Below are positions 10,416 through 20,078 of a DNA stretch of 64,000 nucleotides, one piece after another. The notes under the pieces were generated by a model, which saw only the letters and a list, made by a program, of their open reading frames with translations, was not told the DNA's origin and did no database searches. This DNA is from Schlegelella_A sp963778525 (GTDB lineage Bacteria > Pseudomonadota > Gammaproteobacteria > Burkholderiales > Burkholderiaceae_C). The position numbers and the translations under genes are program-made. The stretch's first letter is position 1. Each line of letters begins with the position of its first letter. Location: NCBI GenBank assembly GCA_963778525.1, contig CAVZUJ010000002.1, positions 62,001 through 126,000 of the forward strand, read 5' to 3'.

Positions 10416-11131
10416 GCCGGCCGGGCCAGCTGCGTGGCGTGGAAGCGTTCGATCCGTGCCTCGATCTCGGCCCGGTCGATCAGCCCGACGCCGTCGTGCC
10501 GGCCGGCCAGGCAGCTCACGAAGGGCTGGAAGCGCTCGAGGCTGACCTGGTAGAGACGCATCAGCTCGGTCACGGCCTCGGCGTGATCGTCGACCCGGAT
10601 GTCGAGCTCGGGATAGTCCTCGTCGCCGTGGATGCGCAAGGCCGCCGCCTGCTTGCCGCGCTTGTCGCCGCCGGCCGCCTCGCCTGCGGCCATCGCCGCA
10701 AGCAGCCGCTCGGCCATCGGTTGCCCGGCGCTTTCGCGATAGGCACGTGCCGTGGCCTCGATCACCTCGGGGCCGGCCAGCATGTTGCCGGCGACGCTGA
10801 AGTCTTCGAACAACTGATGCCCGCACCAGTCGACGCAGCTCGTGCCGGTGTGTGCCGCCGGTGCGCCCTGCGCAGGCAGCACGTGCAGCTGGCGGGCGGC
10901 GCGGCCATCGTCGGCGCCGATCAGGGCAGAGATCACTTCGCCGGCGGCCTGTCCTTCGCCGAGCAAGGCGAGGCCCGCGGCGCCATAGAGCGGATTGACG
11001 AGCGCCTGCGTCGCCAGCGCGCCGACGCCGCGCCGGGTGTGGACGCAGAGCGCACCGACGGCGAAGAAGCGGCTGGCGATGGCCACGCCGAATCGCCCGC
11101 GCGCATCGCGTGCCAGGATGGACCAGGTCAT
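10412..11131 (-). CDS. DUF1028 family protein
   Basis: Protein of 239 residues matching the DUF1028 pattern: TWSILARD near the N-terminus, VAIASRFFAVGALC, the segment VGALATQALVNPLYG, and a DYPELDIRVDDH block near the C-terminus. The family resembles Ntn-hydrolase folds, but its reaction is not established to my knowledge. It is the first gene of the peptide ABC operon and overlaps oppD by 4 bp. A role in handling a peptide or amide substrate imported by the transporter is inference from context. Confidence 0.85.
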   Translation of the reverse strand: MTWSILARDARGRFGVAIASRFFAVGALCVHTRRGVGALATQALVNPLYGAAGLALLGEGQAAGEVISALIGADDGRAARQLHVLPAQGAPAAHTGTSCVDWCGHQLFEDFSVAGNMLAGPEVIEATARAYRESAGQPMAERLLAAMAAGEAAGGDKRGKQAAALRIHGDEDYPELDIRVDDHAEAVTELMRLYQVSLERFQPFVSCLAGRHDGVGLIDRAEIEARIERFHATQLARPA

Positions 11132-11236
11132 CGCTTCAGCCTCTCGTGCATGCTGCGGCGTCCGCAGGCCGGACGCCGTGGGGGCGGAGCTTAGAGCACT
11201 GGCTGAAAGCGGGTGCGCGAGGCGCGCACGGCGGCG
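11132..11236. other. Gap with a 9-bp hairpin between the envelope operon and the peptide ABC operon
   Basis: A perfect 9-bp inverted repeat (CGGCGTCCG at 11156-11164, CGGACGCCG at 11170-11178) with a 5-base loop sits between the last gene of the large envelope operon and the DUF1028 gene. No T-run follows it on the minus strand, so it is not a classical intrinsic terminator. It may still slow or process the long transcript. Confidence 0.5.
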
Positions 11237-12439
11237 CTACGAAGGCAGGAAGTCGAGCGGGTAGTTGACCACCATCTCGTTGACGTCCTTGGCACCGAAG
11301 TCGAAGGTCCGGATCCGTGCCAGCAGCCTCGACTCGACGTCGGGCATGTGCAGCTCGCTCGACACCACCTTGCAGTCGACGACGCTGCCCGATGGCGCGA
11401 TCGTCAGCTTGAGCACCACCTTGCCTTGCAGCGCAGGGTCGTCGCGCAGGGCCCGGTTGTAGATCGCGTAGATGGAGCCCTTGTTGCGCTCGAACACCAG
11501 GCGCACGTCTTCGAGGGCACGCGAGGCCTTGCCGCCGCCGCCGCCCTTGAGGTTGCCGCCGGCGCCGTTGCCGCCGCCACCGGCACCGCCGATGCCGCTG
11601 CCATTGCCGTCGCCGCGCCCGCGCGCACCGCCGCCGCCCGCACCGCCGCCACCACCGCCGCCGATCACGCCTTCGACCAGCGTCGTCGACTGGCCGGCCA
11701 GGCCGCCGCCGCCGGTGTTCTTGCTGTACCCCGCGGTGTTGATGCCGCCGCTGCCGTTGGTGGCGTTCGAGGTGATGAGCGCGCGCACCGGGACGCCGGC
11801 TTCGTTGCCCGCGCCGACGCCCACGCCCACGCCGGTGCCCACGCCCGGGCCTTGCTTGACCGGTGCGAGTTGGACTGCGACCGGCGCGCCGTGCAGCTCC
11901 TGCAGGTCGTCCTTCATCGCCAGCAGGCCGATCCCGGCGGCCTTGCGCCGGGCCGCGTCGATCTCACCCGGCGGCTTGTCGGGGAGCGGCACGCGCGCCT
12001 CGGGCACCGGTGCTTCCTTGTTGAGCGCGACCTTGGCCGGCGCTTCGTACTTGCGCGAGGCTTGCGGCTTGATCGGCTCCGGCTTGTTGGTGGCGACCTG
12101 CTTTTCGACCGGCACCTGCTTGACCTGCTCGGGCTTGAGCTTGACCGCAGCGGGCGGTGGCGGTGGCGGCTTGTCCTCGAGCAACAGCTTGGCCATCGGC
12201 GCGGCCAGCGCGATCGGCTGCGTGCGGTCGGGCTCGTGCACCGGCAGCCAGGGCAGGGCGAGGAAGAAGATTCCCCACGCGATCAGCACCCATCGGGCGA
12301 TCTGCTTGAAGCGATAGTCGTCGTCGCGCGCCACCGACCACGGCAGCACGGATTTGCGGAACGACACCTTCGACGGGTCGACGCGCCGCTTCTTGCGGGT
12401 GCCGGGCTCGCGGTCCGAATCGCGCGTGGAGGTGCTCAT
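11237..12439 (-). CDS. TonB-like protein with AgmX/PglI-type C-terminal domain
   Basis: Envelope-spanning coupling protein. A short basic cytoplasmic N-terminus is followed by one membrane span (ARWVLIAWGIFFLALPWLP). Then come a Pro/Lys-rich stretch (KPPPPPPAAVKLKP), a long region ending in Gly-rich tracts, and a TonB-like C-terminal domain (GSIYAIYNRALRDDP, GKVVLKLTIAPSGSVVDCKVVSSEL). The C-terminal domain matches the AgmX/PglI type named from myxobacterial gliding proteins. It is the last gene after an ExbB and two ExbD genes, so it probably receives energy from that motor. Start is uncertain: ATG 12439 is used, but ATG 12469 or a coupled GTG at 12484 (overlapping the exbD stop) are also possible. 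Confidence 0.82.
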   Translation of the reverse strand: MSTSTRDSDREPGTRKKRRVDPSKVSFRKSVLPWSVARDDDYRFKQIARWVLIAWGIFFLALPWLPVHEPDRTQPIALAAPMAKLLLEDKPPPPPPAAVKLKPEQVKQVPVEKQVATNKPEPIKPQASRKYEAPAKVALNKEAPVPEARVPLPDKPPGEIDAARRKAAGIGLLAMKDDLQELHGAPVAVQLAPVKQGPGVGTGVGVGVGAGNEAGVPVRALITSNATNGSGGINTAGYSKNTGGGGLAGQSTTLVEGVIGGGGGGGAGGGGARGRGDGNGSGIGGAGGGGNGAGGNLKGGGGGKASRALEDVRLVFERNKGSIYAIYNRALRDDPALQGKVVLKLTIAPSGSVVDCKVVSSELHMPDVESRLLARIRTFDFGAKDVNEMVVNYPLDFLPS

Positions 12440-12480
12440 GGAAATGCGGCCGGCTTCGGATCGGGACATTCGCCCGGGCC

Positions 12481-12975
12481 TCACGGTTCGAACCTCTGCC
12501 GAACCGCGAACGAGACGTCGCTGAAGTTCGCGCGGGCGCCGGTGAACATCACCTTGCGCAGCAGCCGGTACGGGATGTCCTTGTCGCCCATGATGGTCAG
12601 GCGCTTGCTGTCGGCCTCGTTCTCCTGGCGGATCACCTGGCGGCCGGCCTGCAGGTCGAGCTCGGCCTTGAGCGGCAGGATCAGGTCGCCGTCGACGGCG
12701 AGCGCGTCGGCGACGGTGCTGACGACCTTGCTGCCGACCAGGATCTCGGTGCCGGTCACGACCACCATCACCGTCTCCTTGGGCGCCTTGTCGGCCATCG
12801 ACTCGGGCAGCTTGACGGCGCGCGGGCTGGCCAGGGTCTCGACGCCGCCGACGTTCGACAGCAGGAAGAAGATCAGGATCGTGAAGACGTCGATCAGCGA
12901 CACGAGGTTCATGTCGACCATCGACTGGTTGCGGCTCTTTCGTTCCTTGCGCCGCTCGAGCGGGGTCATCTTCAT
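12481..12975 (-). CDS. ExbD/TolR-family biopolymer transport protein (second copy)
   Basis: 164-residue protein with a basic N-terminus (TPLERRKERKSRNQS), the single span with the conserved Asp (MVDMNLVSLIDVFTILIFFLL), and a periplasmic domain ending in the family's DIPYRLLRKVMFTGARANFSDV block. It forms the proton-conducting stator with the ExbB-like protein. It lies 6 bp after the first exbD gene; two unlike ExbD copies with one ExbB is also the make-up of the myxobacterial AglRQS motor. Confidence 0.92.
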   Translation of the reverse strand: MKMTPLERRKERKSRNQSMVDMNLVSLIDVFTILIFFLLSNVGGVETLASPRAVKLPESMADKAPKETVMVVVTGTEILVGSKVVSTVADALAVDGDLILPLKAELDLQAGRQVIRQENEADSKRLTIMGDKDIPYRLLRKVMFTGARANFSDVSFAVRQRFEP

Positions 12976-12981
12976 GCCGCG

Positions 12982-13479
12982 CTACTTGCTGTGGATGATC
13001 GGCGCGTCGCCGATCGAGATGTTGGGGAAGTAGTCGACGCTGACGATCTTGCGGCCCTGCAGCTGGTGGCCGGCGCGCACCGCATCCATCGCCTGCACGA
13101 GCGTGTCGTACGGGGTGTTCGGCTCGGCCATGATGGTGGCCTCGACGTTGTCGGGGAACTTCTGCTTGAGCTGCTCGATGAGTCCGGCGAGCGTCTTGAA
13201 GTCAGGACCGGCCGCGCCATTGGGAATGTGCTGGATCATGCCGCCCAGCTTGTCGCTGACATCGATCGCGTCGGGACGGATCACGACCTCGAGCAGCAGG
13301 TTGTTGACCTTCAGGTCGCGCAGTGGCGTCGACGATTGCGCCGGCAGGCTGAGGTCGAGCACCGCCAGGTGCGTGAAGACCGCGATCGAGAGCAGGAACG
13401 GCACCAGCACCACGATCAAATTGATGAACGCGGTGATCTCGAGGTGAGCCGGCGTCTTCTTCAGGCGGCGGACGGGCAT
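12982..13479 (-). CDS. ExbD/TolR-family biopolymer transport protein (first copy)
   Basis: 165-residue protein with N-terminal RRLKKTPAHLEITAFINLIVVLVPFLL, in which the Asp usual in ExbD/TolR spans appears as Asn (AFINLIVVL). The periplasmic domain ends with TPYDTLVQAMDAVRAG. The missing Asp suggests that this copy does not carry protons itself and works with the second copy, which keeps Asp. Located 40 bp after the ExbB gene in the same operon. Confidence 0.9.
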   Translation of the reverse strand: MPVRRLKKTPAHLEITAFINLIVVLVPFLLSIAVFTHLAVLDLSLPAQSSTPLRDLKVNNLLLEVVIRPDAIDVSDKLGGMIQHIPNGAAGPDFKTLAGLIEQLKQKFPDNVEATIMAEPNTPYDTLVQAMDAVRAGHQLQGRKIVSVDYFPNISIGDAPIIHSK

Positions 13480-13519
13480 GGTCAGGCTTTCGGCGGAGTC
13501 CGAAGGTCGGCGCTCGGAA

Positions 13520-14179
13520 TCAGCGGGCCGCGGAACCGGCGTGCTCGGACTTCATCCGCTGCACGAGGTTGAGAAAGCTGATCTTGGCGGCCTCCAGGCC
13601 GTCGACGATCTCGCTCGTCTTGGCCTGCAGGAAGGAGTGGATCAGCAGGAACGGAATCGCGACCATGAGCGCGAAGGCGGTGTTGTTCATCGCGATCGAG
13701 ATCGAGGCCGAGAGCATCTCCGCCTTCTCGGCCGGGTTGACCTGCGCCACCGCGGTGAAGCCCTTGATCAGGCCGATGATGGTGCCGAGCAGTCCGACCA
13801 GCGTGATGACGTTGGCGAAGGTGGCGATGTAGTGGGTGCGCTTCTCGAGGCGCGGCACGATCTCCATCATCCCTTCTTCCATCGCTGCGTCGAAGTCTTC
13901 GCGCCGGCCCGGGCTCTGCATGCGCGTCAGGCCGTAGTTGACGATCTTGCCGACGGCGGCGTCCGACTGCGAGGTCATGCTCTGGACGTCGCGAAACTGC
14001 CCCTTCTGCAGCATCGGCAGCACTTGCGCCCAGACCTTGCGGTTCTGGTTGCGGGCCTTGCTCAGGAAGATGAAGCGCTCGATGGCGATCGTCACCCCGA
14101 GCGCCATGATGAGCGCGCTCGGATAGATGAAGAGACCGCAATCCTGGAAGAACTTGATGACGGTGCTGATGGGATCCAT
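13520..14179 (-). CDS. ExbB/TolQ/MotA-family proton channel protein
   Basis: 219-residue inner-membrane protein. The start is ATG 14179 with a GGAG site; longer in-frame extensions encode Arg-rich sequence. It has a first span (LFIYPSALIMALGVTIAIERFIFL) and two later spans (IATFANVITLVGLLGTIIGLIKGF and NNTAFALMVAIPFLLIHSFL). The LLGTIIGLI...F block with a downstream Thr is the TolQ/ExbB channel signature. It is probably the motor channel for the following two ExbD proteins and the TonB-like protein. Confidence 0.92.
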   Translation of the reverse strand: MDPISTVIKFFQDCGLFIYPSALIMALGVTIAIERFIFLSKARNQNRKVWAQVLPMLQKGQFRDVQSMTSQSDAAVGKIVNYGLTRMQSPGRREDFDAAMEEGMMEIVPRLEKRTHYIATFANVITLVGLLGTIIGLIKGFTAVAQVNPAEKAEMLSASISIAMNNTAFALMVAIPFLLIHSFLQAKTSEIVDGLEAAKISFLNLVQRMKSEHAGSAAR

Positions 14180-14225
14180 GGCTGACTCCGGGAGAAGGCG
14201 AAAAGAACGTTGACTGCTGACGAGG

Positions 14226-14612
14226 TTACTTGGTGGGCACCGGCGCAGGCGCGGCGGCCGGTGTCGATTCCTGCGAACGTGCAACCGTTTGCGCGTCGTA
14301 GCGCACCTGGCGGCGAAAGACATCGCGGTCGACCGGCGCCAGCGCCTCGTCGAGCACGCTGACGAGAGGCCGCCCGGCGAGATCGCCCGGGCCGGGCTTC
14401 TTCCAGGGCACGATGTAGAGGACCTTGGGCAACTCGCGATTGCCGATGATCTGGCTGCGCTCGAGGTCGGCCTGGTCCTGCTTGGCCGGTTCGCTGGCGG
14501 CGACCGCAGGCGCCGGCGCCGCGCGCTTCTGCTGTGCTTGCGCCGGCAGGCTCGCGAGCGCCGTCATGCCCGCGAGGGCGAGACCGATCGCGGCGGTTCG
14601 ACGTGCATTCAT
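14226..14612 (-). CDS. Small exported protein of the envelope operon
   Basis: 128 residues from ATG 14612, which has an AGGAG site and overlaps the upstream TPR gene stop (ATGA). A signal peptide (AAIGLALAGMTALASLPAQAQQ) is followed by an Ala/Pro-rich linker and a short conserved-looking core (IIGNRELPKVLYIVPWKKPGPGDLAGRP). I do not recognise a family. Its place between TPR lipoproteins and the ExbB motor suggests a periplasmic accessory subunit (inference). Confidence 0.75.
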   Translation of the reverse strand: MNARRTAAIGLALAGMTALASLPAQAQQKRAAPAPAVAASEPAKQDQADLERSQIIGNRELPKVLYIVPWKKPGPGDLAGRPLVSVLDEALAPVDRDVFRRQVRYDAQTVARSQESTPAAAPAPVPTK

Positions 14613-15286
14613 GGCTTCTCCTGACGGCTCACGGTGATCGGCGCGGGCTTGCGATTCTTGAGGTCGGCGACCCATTTGGTTACGGTCGGATCGGGGGCCG
14701 GCAGCAGCGCCAGGTAACGGTTGTATTGCTCCAGGGCGTGCGGCGCATCGCCCAGGTAGAGGTCGTAGAGGATGCCCAGGTTCAGTATCGCGGGGGCGTA
14801 GCGCGGGTCGAGCGCGATCGCCCTCTGGTAGGCCTCGCGTGCCTTGGCGAACTCGCCTTGCTGGCGATAGGTCACGCCGAGCTGGTTCAGGTAGACCGGC
14901 TGTGCCGGGCTCAGCTTCACGGCGGCCTGGAATTCGCTCACCGCTTCGGGCAGCTTGCCGGCGTTGCGATAGATCACGCCGAGGTTGGCGTGCGGGCCGC
15001 CGAGGTCGGGGTTGGCCGAAGCCAGCGCCTTGAAGGCGCCTTCGGCTTCGGCGGTGCGGCCGCTGCGCAAGGCGCTGCTGGCCTCGTCGAAGGCCCGTTG
15101 CGTGGCCGGATTGACCGGCGTCGAGAAGGCCGCAGCGCCGGTGCGCGCCGGTGCCGGCGCGGTGCTGCTCGCGCTGGGCGTGACCGCGTCGCGGATCGCG
15201 TCCATCGGCGCCGACACGCTGGCGCAGCCGGCAACGATCGTGGCCAGCGCGAGAACGGCGAGACGCGCGGCGCTAGCGGATCGCAT
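14609..15286 (-). CDS. TPR-repeat lipoprotein
   Basis: About 225 residues from ATG 15286. The N-terminus is a lipoprotein signal (LAVLALATIVAGCASV) with lipid Cys in the VAGC box. At least four TPR units follow (for example PHANLGVIYRNAGKLPEAV and YLNQLGVTYRQQGEFAKAR). TPRs bind partner proteins, so this is probably an assembly factor in the periplasm. It overlaps both neighbours: 14 bp with the large TPR gene and an ATGA with the small exported protein. Confidence 0.88.
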   Translation of the reverse strand: MRSASAARLAVLALATIVAGCASVSAPMDAIRDAVTPSASSTAPAPARTGAAAFSTPVNPATQRAFDEASSALRSGRTAEAEGAFKALASANPDLGGPHANLGVIYRNAGKLPEAVSEFQAAVKLSPAQPVYLNQLGVTYRQQGEFAKAREAYQRAIALDPRYAPAILNLGILYDLYLGDAPHALEQYNRYLALLPAPDPTVTKWVADLKNRKPAPITVSRQEKP

Positions 15287-18092
15287 CGACCACTCCTTCG
15301 CTGATCTCGGTCTTGCCGTAGCGAACCGGGCGCAGCTCGCGCAGGGCTTCGAAGCTGCTCTTGACCCACTTGTCGTAGACGCCCGAAGCGGCACGATGCG
15401 CGTTGGCCTCGTGCAGCTCGGTCGCCTTTTCCTCGAACGGGAAGGCCTGCTCCTCGAGCAGCACGTTGTATTGCTCGAGCTCGGCCTTCGACAGGTTCTT
15501 CGGCCGCTCCGAGCTCATCAGCGCCTTGCCGAAATCGCGATAGACCGAAGCGATGCGATAGGTGGCCGCAGTGGTCACGTCGGCGACGCCGTAGCTGGCC
15601 GCCACCTCGTAGGCCTTCAACGTCTCTTCCATCTTCGTCTTCTTCAGCTTGAGCTGGCGCTGCAGTGGCTCGACCAGCTGGACGCTGCGGAACGACGCCG
15701 CCACCGGCTCCGCCATCGCAAGGGCCGCCGTCGCGCCCAGATAGCGGGTGCGATCGGTGCGGGCGGCGCTGCCGTTCTGGTCGGCGATGAAGATGTCGTG
15801 CATCAGCGTCGCCTCGCGCGTGGTGTTGCCGGCGTCATGGGCCATTTTCGCAAGCCGATAGCGTGCTTCGACGGCCGGTTCGAGCGGTTGCGGGTACTGG
15901 GCCACGTAACGTTCGTAAGCCTTTGCGGCCTGCGCCTTCGCATTGGCCTTGTCGTAGTACTCCGCCGCCTGCCAGAGCAGCTCGCGCGCGATCTTCGGGT
16001 CCTTGCTGGTGGCCGACAGGCGCTCGAGCTCGCCGGCCGCGGCGGCCCAGTTCTTCTTCTCGGTGTAGGCCAGGGCGAGCTTCTTGGTCACTTCGCCCTG
16101 CAGGGCGTGGTTCGGGAAGCGCTGGCGGAAATCCTCGAGCGTCTTGATCGCACCGTCCCAGTCCTTGAGCGCGATCAGGGACGCCGCGGCGTCGTATTGC
16201 GCCGTCGCACGCACCGCCGATCCCGGCGCGACGGTGCCGACGCGCGCGAAGCTCGCCGCGGCCTCCTTCGTCTGCCCGGTGGCTCGCGCCTGCTCGGCTT
16301 CCTTGTAGATCGCGGCCGCCTGCTTCTCGACGAGATCGGCGCGTGCCGGGTCTTTCTCCGGCGTCAGCTTGATCGCCTCGCCGAACGCCTTTTCGGCGAT
16401 GTCGAAGGCGGCGCCGTCGAAGGCGGTGTAGGCGAGCACGGTCCATGCGACGCGACGCTGCGCGTCGGTGGCGGCGGGCTTCAGGGCGACCACTCGTTGC
16501 GCGACGCTGCCGGCCTGCTCGTTGTCCTTCAGGGCATAGAGCTTCTCGGCTGCATCGGTGAGCACCGAGCCGTCGCGCGAGTCGGTGGGGAAGGTGTCGG
16601 CAAAGCGCAGGGCGCTCGCCACGCTCGTCCGGCGCAGCGATGTCTGCGCCGCGGGCGGGGCCGCCTTCAGTTGCGCGGCGTAGCAGAGCAGGGCGCCGTA
16701 GCCGGCGTCGGCGCTCTTGGGATGCTTCGGATAGCCGTAGGCCGTCTTCTCGTATTCGACGGCCGCTTCGGCGAAGCGCGAGTCGTCGAACAGCAGGTCG
16801 GCGAGCAGGTAGTTGCTCTGCGGCGCCGAGGGATCGTCGGGGAACGAGGCCAGCAGCTCGCGGTACCACCTCACGGCCTCCTGCGAGCTCGCCGGGCTCT
16901 TCGATTTCTGCGCCACCGAGTGGTAGTAGAGCGCCAGCTCCGACAGACGCGTCTTCACGAGCGGCTGCGCCTTTTCCCAGCCGTCGGGGTTGGCGGTGCG
17001 GAAGTCGCTCAGCCGCCCGTAGTGGGCGACGTAGTCTTTCTTCGCCTCCAGGGCCTGATTGAAGAAGCCCGTCTTCTCGTAGATCTCGATGACGCGCGCC
17101 TGCATCACCGGCGCCTGGGCGCCGAGCGGATTGCGCTTGGCATAGAGGCCGAAGGTGTCGGCCGCATCCTTGGGTCGTTCCTGCTTGATGTAGAGGTCGC
17201 CGAGCTGCTCGTAGACACGGAACTCGTAGGTCTTCCTCGCCGGCGAGTCCATGTAGGGTGGAATCGATTCCGCGCCCTGCAGATTGGCCAGGCTGATGCT
17301 CACGACCCGGAAGGTGTCTTCGATCAGCTCGCGGTCGGCGCGGCTCAGGCCCTGGATCGATTCCAGCCCGACGCCGTCGCCGGCCCGGCCGGCGACCTTG
17401 AGGTCGAGCACCCCGAAGAAAGAACGCAGCGAGTCGTCGAGCCGGCCCAGCTTGTAGAGCGACCAGCCCTGCATGTAGAGGGCGCGATCCTGGAACGCGC
17501 TGCCGTCGTTGGCCTTCAGCACGGTCGAATAGGCCTTGTCGGCTTCGACATAGTTGCGCGCCGTGAAGAGCAGCTCGCCGCGCCGGAACTGTGCCTCGCT
17601 GCCGTATTTCGTGGCCGGGTAGTCCTTGACCAGGCGGTCGAGTGTCTTCAGCGCGGTGTCGATGTCGCCGCTCTGTTCGTAGGCGCGCGCCATCTGGTAG
17701 AGCACGCGATCGTTGTTCGGATCGTTGGGATAGGTCTTCAGGAAGTCCTGGTAGCGGGCGATCGCGGCCTTGTAGTCGGGCGCGCCCGTGGTCTTGCCGT
17801 CGGCGCTCTGGGTGTCGGCGTTGTCCATCTCGAGGTCGCCGATGCGGCGCATCGCCTCGGAGCGCTGCGGCGCCTTCGGCGAGATGTCGAGGAACTTGCG
17901 ATAGGCGTCGATGGCCTTGGCTTCATTGGCGGCAGCGAGCGGCGTCGACTTGTCGACGTTGACCTCGCGCTTGGCCAGCGTCTTCAACGTCGGCTCGTTG
18001 TCGGGCGTGCTGCCGTTGCCGCGGAACATCGAGCATGCGCAGAGCAGGCTCGCGGCGAGGAGCGAGAGGCTAAGGCTTGGCCGGGGCAGCAT
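15273..18092 (-). CDS. Large TPR-repeat lipoprotein
   Basis: 939 residues. The signal peptide has a lipobox (SLLAASLLCACSMF, lipid Cys in LCAC). The remainder is almost wholly helical repeats with TPR/Sel-like patterns, for example DPNNDRVLYQMARAYEQSGD, QFRRGELLFTARNYVEAD and LYQLGDLYIKQ-like units. Such large solenoid lipoproteins (compare GltE/AglT in myxobacterial gliding complexes) organise envelope machines. It overlaps the preceding TPR gene by 23 bp and the following one by 14 bp, showing a coupled set of three TPR genes. Confidence 0.88.
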   Translation of the reverse strand: MLPRPSLSLSLLAASLLCACSMFRGNGSTPDNEPTLKTLAKREVNVDKSTPLAAANEAKAIDAYRKFLDISPKAPQRSEAMRRIGDLEMDNADTQSADGKTTGAPDYKAAIARYQDFLKTYPNDPNNDRVLYQMARAYEQSGDIDTALKTLDRLVKDYPATKYGSEAQFRRGELLFTARNYVEADKAYSTVLKANDGSAFQDRALYMQGWSLYKLGRLDDSLRSFFGVLDLKVAGRAGDGVGLESIQGLSRADRELIEDTFRVVSISLANLQGAESIPPYMDSPARKTYEFRVYEQLGDLYIKQERPKDAADTFGLYAKRNPLGAQAPVMQARVIEIYEKTGFFNQALEAKKDYVAHYGRLSDFRTANPDGWEKAQPLVKTRLSELALYYHSVAQKSKSPASSQEAVRWYRELLASFPDDPSAPQSNYLLADLLFDDSRFAEAAVEYEKTAYGYPKHPKSADAGYGALLCYAAQLKAAPPAAQTSLRRTSVASALRFADTFPTDSRDGSVLTDAAEKLYALKDNEQAGSVAQRVVALKPAATDAQRRVAWTVLAYTAFDGAAFDIAEKAFGEAIKLTPEKDPARADLVEKQAAAIYKEAEQARATGQTKEAAASFARVGTVAPGSAVRATAQYDAAASLIALKDWDGAIKTLEDFRQRFPNHALQGEVTKKLALAYTEKKNWAAAAGELERLSATSKDPKIARELLWQAAEYYDKANAKAQAAKAYERYVAQYPQPLEPAVEARYRLAKMAHDAGNTTREATLMHDIFIADQNGSAARTDRTRYLGATAALAMAEPVAASFRSVQLVEPLQRQLKLKKTKMEETLKAYEVAASYGVADVTTAATYRIASVYRDFGKALMSSERPKNLSKAELEQYNVLLEEQAFPFEEKATELHEANAHRAASGVYDKWVKSSFEALRELRPVRYGKTEISEGVVDAIR

Positions 18093-20072
18093 GGTCTGTG
18101 TCCTGCGCGGCGCCGGGCTTGCCGTCGTCTGTCTTGCCGTCGGTCTTGCCGTCTTGTTTGCCGTATGCGCGGTCGTACAGCTGCGCCAGCGCGAAGCGGG
18201 CCTGCGTGGTGTAGCCGGTGATGCGTTCCTGCTGGCCGGCGAGCTCGACGGCAGCGATGTCCTGCGCCTCCTGGCGCTGCTCGCGGCCGAGGCTGGTGAC
18301 GCGCGGGATCATCACTTGCAGCATGGGGCTGATCGCTGCGATGCGCTGGGCAAAGCGGTCGAAGCGGGCCGGCTCGTCCTTCTGTGCCTGCGCCAGCGCC
18401 GCGACGTGGCGTCGCGCTTCCTCGAGAGTGCTGTCGATCTCGGTCAGCTCGCGCTTTTCCTTCCAGATCCGGTCGCCCGCGTCCTGGCTGAGCCGCCAGC
18501 TCAGCACGCCGGCAACCAGGCGGATCCGCTCGCGCAACGCCACCACTTCGGGCTCGGCGGCCGGGTTATTGGCGATCGTCTGCACGTCCTTCAGGCGCTG
18601 CAGGAGATCGAGCTGCTTGGCGTCGGCGAAGATCACGCCGTCGCCGTCGGCTTCGCCCTTGGCGATCTCGGCGGCGACGTCGTCGCGCCGCTTCGTCAGC
18701 ACGTCGACGCCGATCTTCTGCTGGCGCTCCAGGATCACCGGCAGACGCTCGGCGAAGGCCTTGCGGCGAGTCGCCAGCATGTCGTTGAAGACCACCAGCT
18801 TGTCGCGCCAGTCCTCGAGATTCTTTTGCAGGAAGCGCAGGTCGCGGTAGTTCTTCAGCGCTTCCTGGAACTCGTGCTGCGCCAGCAACTGCGCCAGGTG
18901 GCGGGCGTGCGGCATGTTCGGCAAGGCCCGGATGTTCCAGAACCAGCCCATTTCCTCGCCCGGATTCCGATCGACGAGCTGCTCGATGAGATCGCCGGTC
19001 CGGATCGCCTTGATCGATTGCGCCAGGTCGGCGTCTTCGTGCTCGTAGGCGGTGATCGCGCCCTCGTAATGCTCGAGCGCCTGGCCGTAGGCGCCGAGCT
19101 TGGCGTAGGCGTACGGCACCGCGATCTGCGCTTCGAGCACGGCGGTGTCGCCCATGTCGCGCTGCACCAGCTCCGACCACGGCACGAGCGCGAGCTTGGG
19201 ATCCTTCAGGGCATCGGCGGCCCAGCCGAAGCCGAGCAGCGCCTTGCTCGCCTGCAGGCTGTCGAGTCGCACCCGTTCGAGGTACTGGGCGCGCATCCTG
19301 CGGCCGGTTGTCGGACAGCGACGAGAAGCCGAGTGCGACGTTGGCCCGGTCGCGGAGACTCCGGTATTCCTCGGTCGCCGCCGACGCCTTGCCGATCTGG
19401 GTTGAGCAGCTCGGTGCCGCGCTGTGTCTCGCCCGATTTCAGGAGCGCGATGCCGAGGTTGTAGCGGACGTAGCTCGAGCCGACCGTCGTGCCGAAGAGC
19501 GACTTGCCGACCAGCGGCGAAAGCGCCCCGGCGGCGCCGGCATAGTCGGTGCGTGCCATCAGCAGGTTGGCGAGCAGCAGGCCGCGCTCTTCCTCGAGCG
19601 CGGGCGGCAGATGGTTCTCGACGTGTGCGATCGCCGCCTCGGCCTCGGCCAGATAGCCGCGCTGGTAGCGGATCTTGGCCAGGTAGAACCAGGCCCGGTC
19701 GCGCACCGCGGGCGAGGCGCCGCGGGCGATCAGCGTATCGAAGATCTCGCCGGCTTCGCGCGTCAGCCCGTACGACGCAAGCATGCCGCCGCGCAGGATC
19801 TCGGCTTCGTCCGAGTGATGGCGCACGCGCTCGAGCTGCTGCGACGCCATCAGCGTCGTCAGCGAGGTGAAGTAGCGGTCCTGGAAGAAATAGAAAAGGG
19901 CGTCGCCGTAGTGCGGGTCGCGGATCTCATGCGTCGGCCCGTCCGGCGTGCCGCAGAACATGCCGAAGGTGCAGGCCGCCAGGGCGTTGCCCGACGGCAG
20001 GGCAAAGGCCCATGCCGCAGCGATCGCGAGACCGATTCGCGAGACCAGGCGAGCGTGAGGGAGTCGCCGCAT
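18070..20072 (-). CDS. Exported TPR-like protein, two frameshifts
   Basis: Read in three pieces. From ATG 20072: a signal peptide (IGLAIAAAWAFALPSGNALA), then TACTFGMFCG-like and HYGDALFYFFQDRYFTSL, followed by TPR units. A one-base insertion near 19396-19403 leads to a middle piece (QIGKASAATEEYRSLRDRAN then ALGFSSL). A second insertion near 19284-19302 leads to the C-terminal 400 residues (YLERVRLDSLQASKALLGFG onward, with a long coiled-coil region). Corrected length is about 666 residues. Frames on both sides of each break are continuous and alike in composition, so the breaks look like sequence errors. Probably a periplasmic scaffold partner of the two TPR lipoproteins. Confidence 0.8.
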
Positions 20073-20078
20073 CGGACC

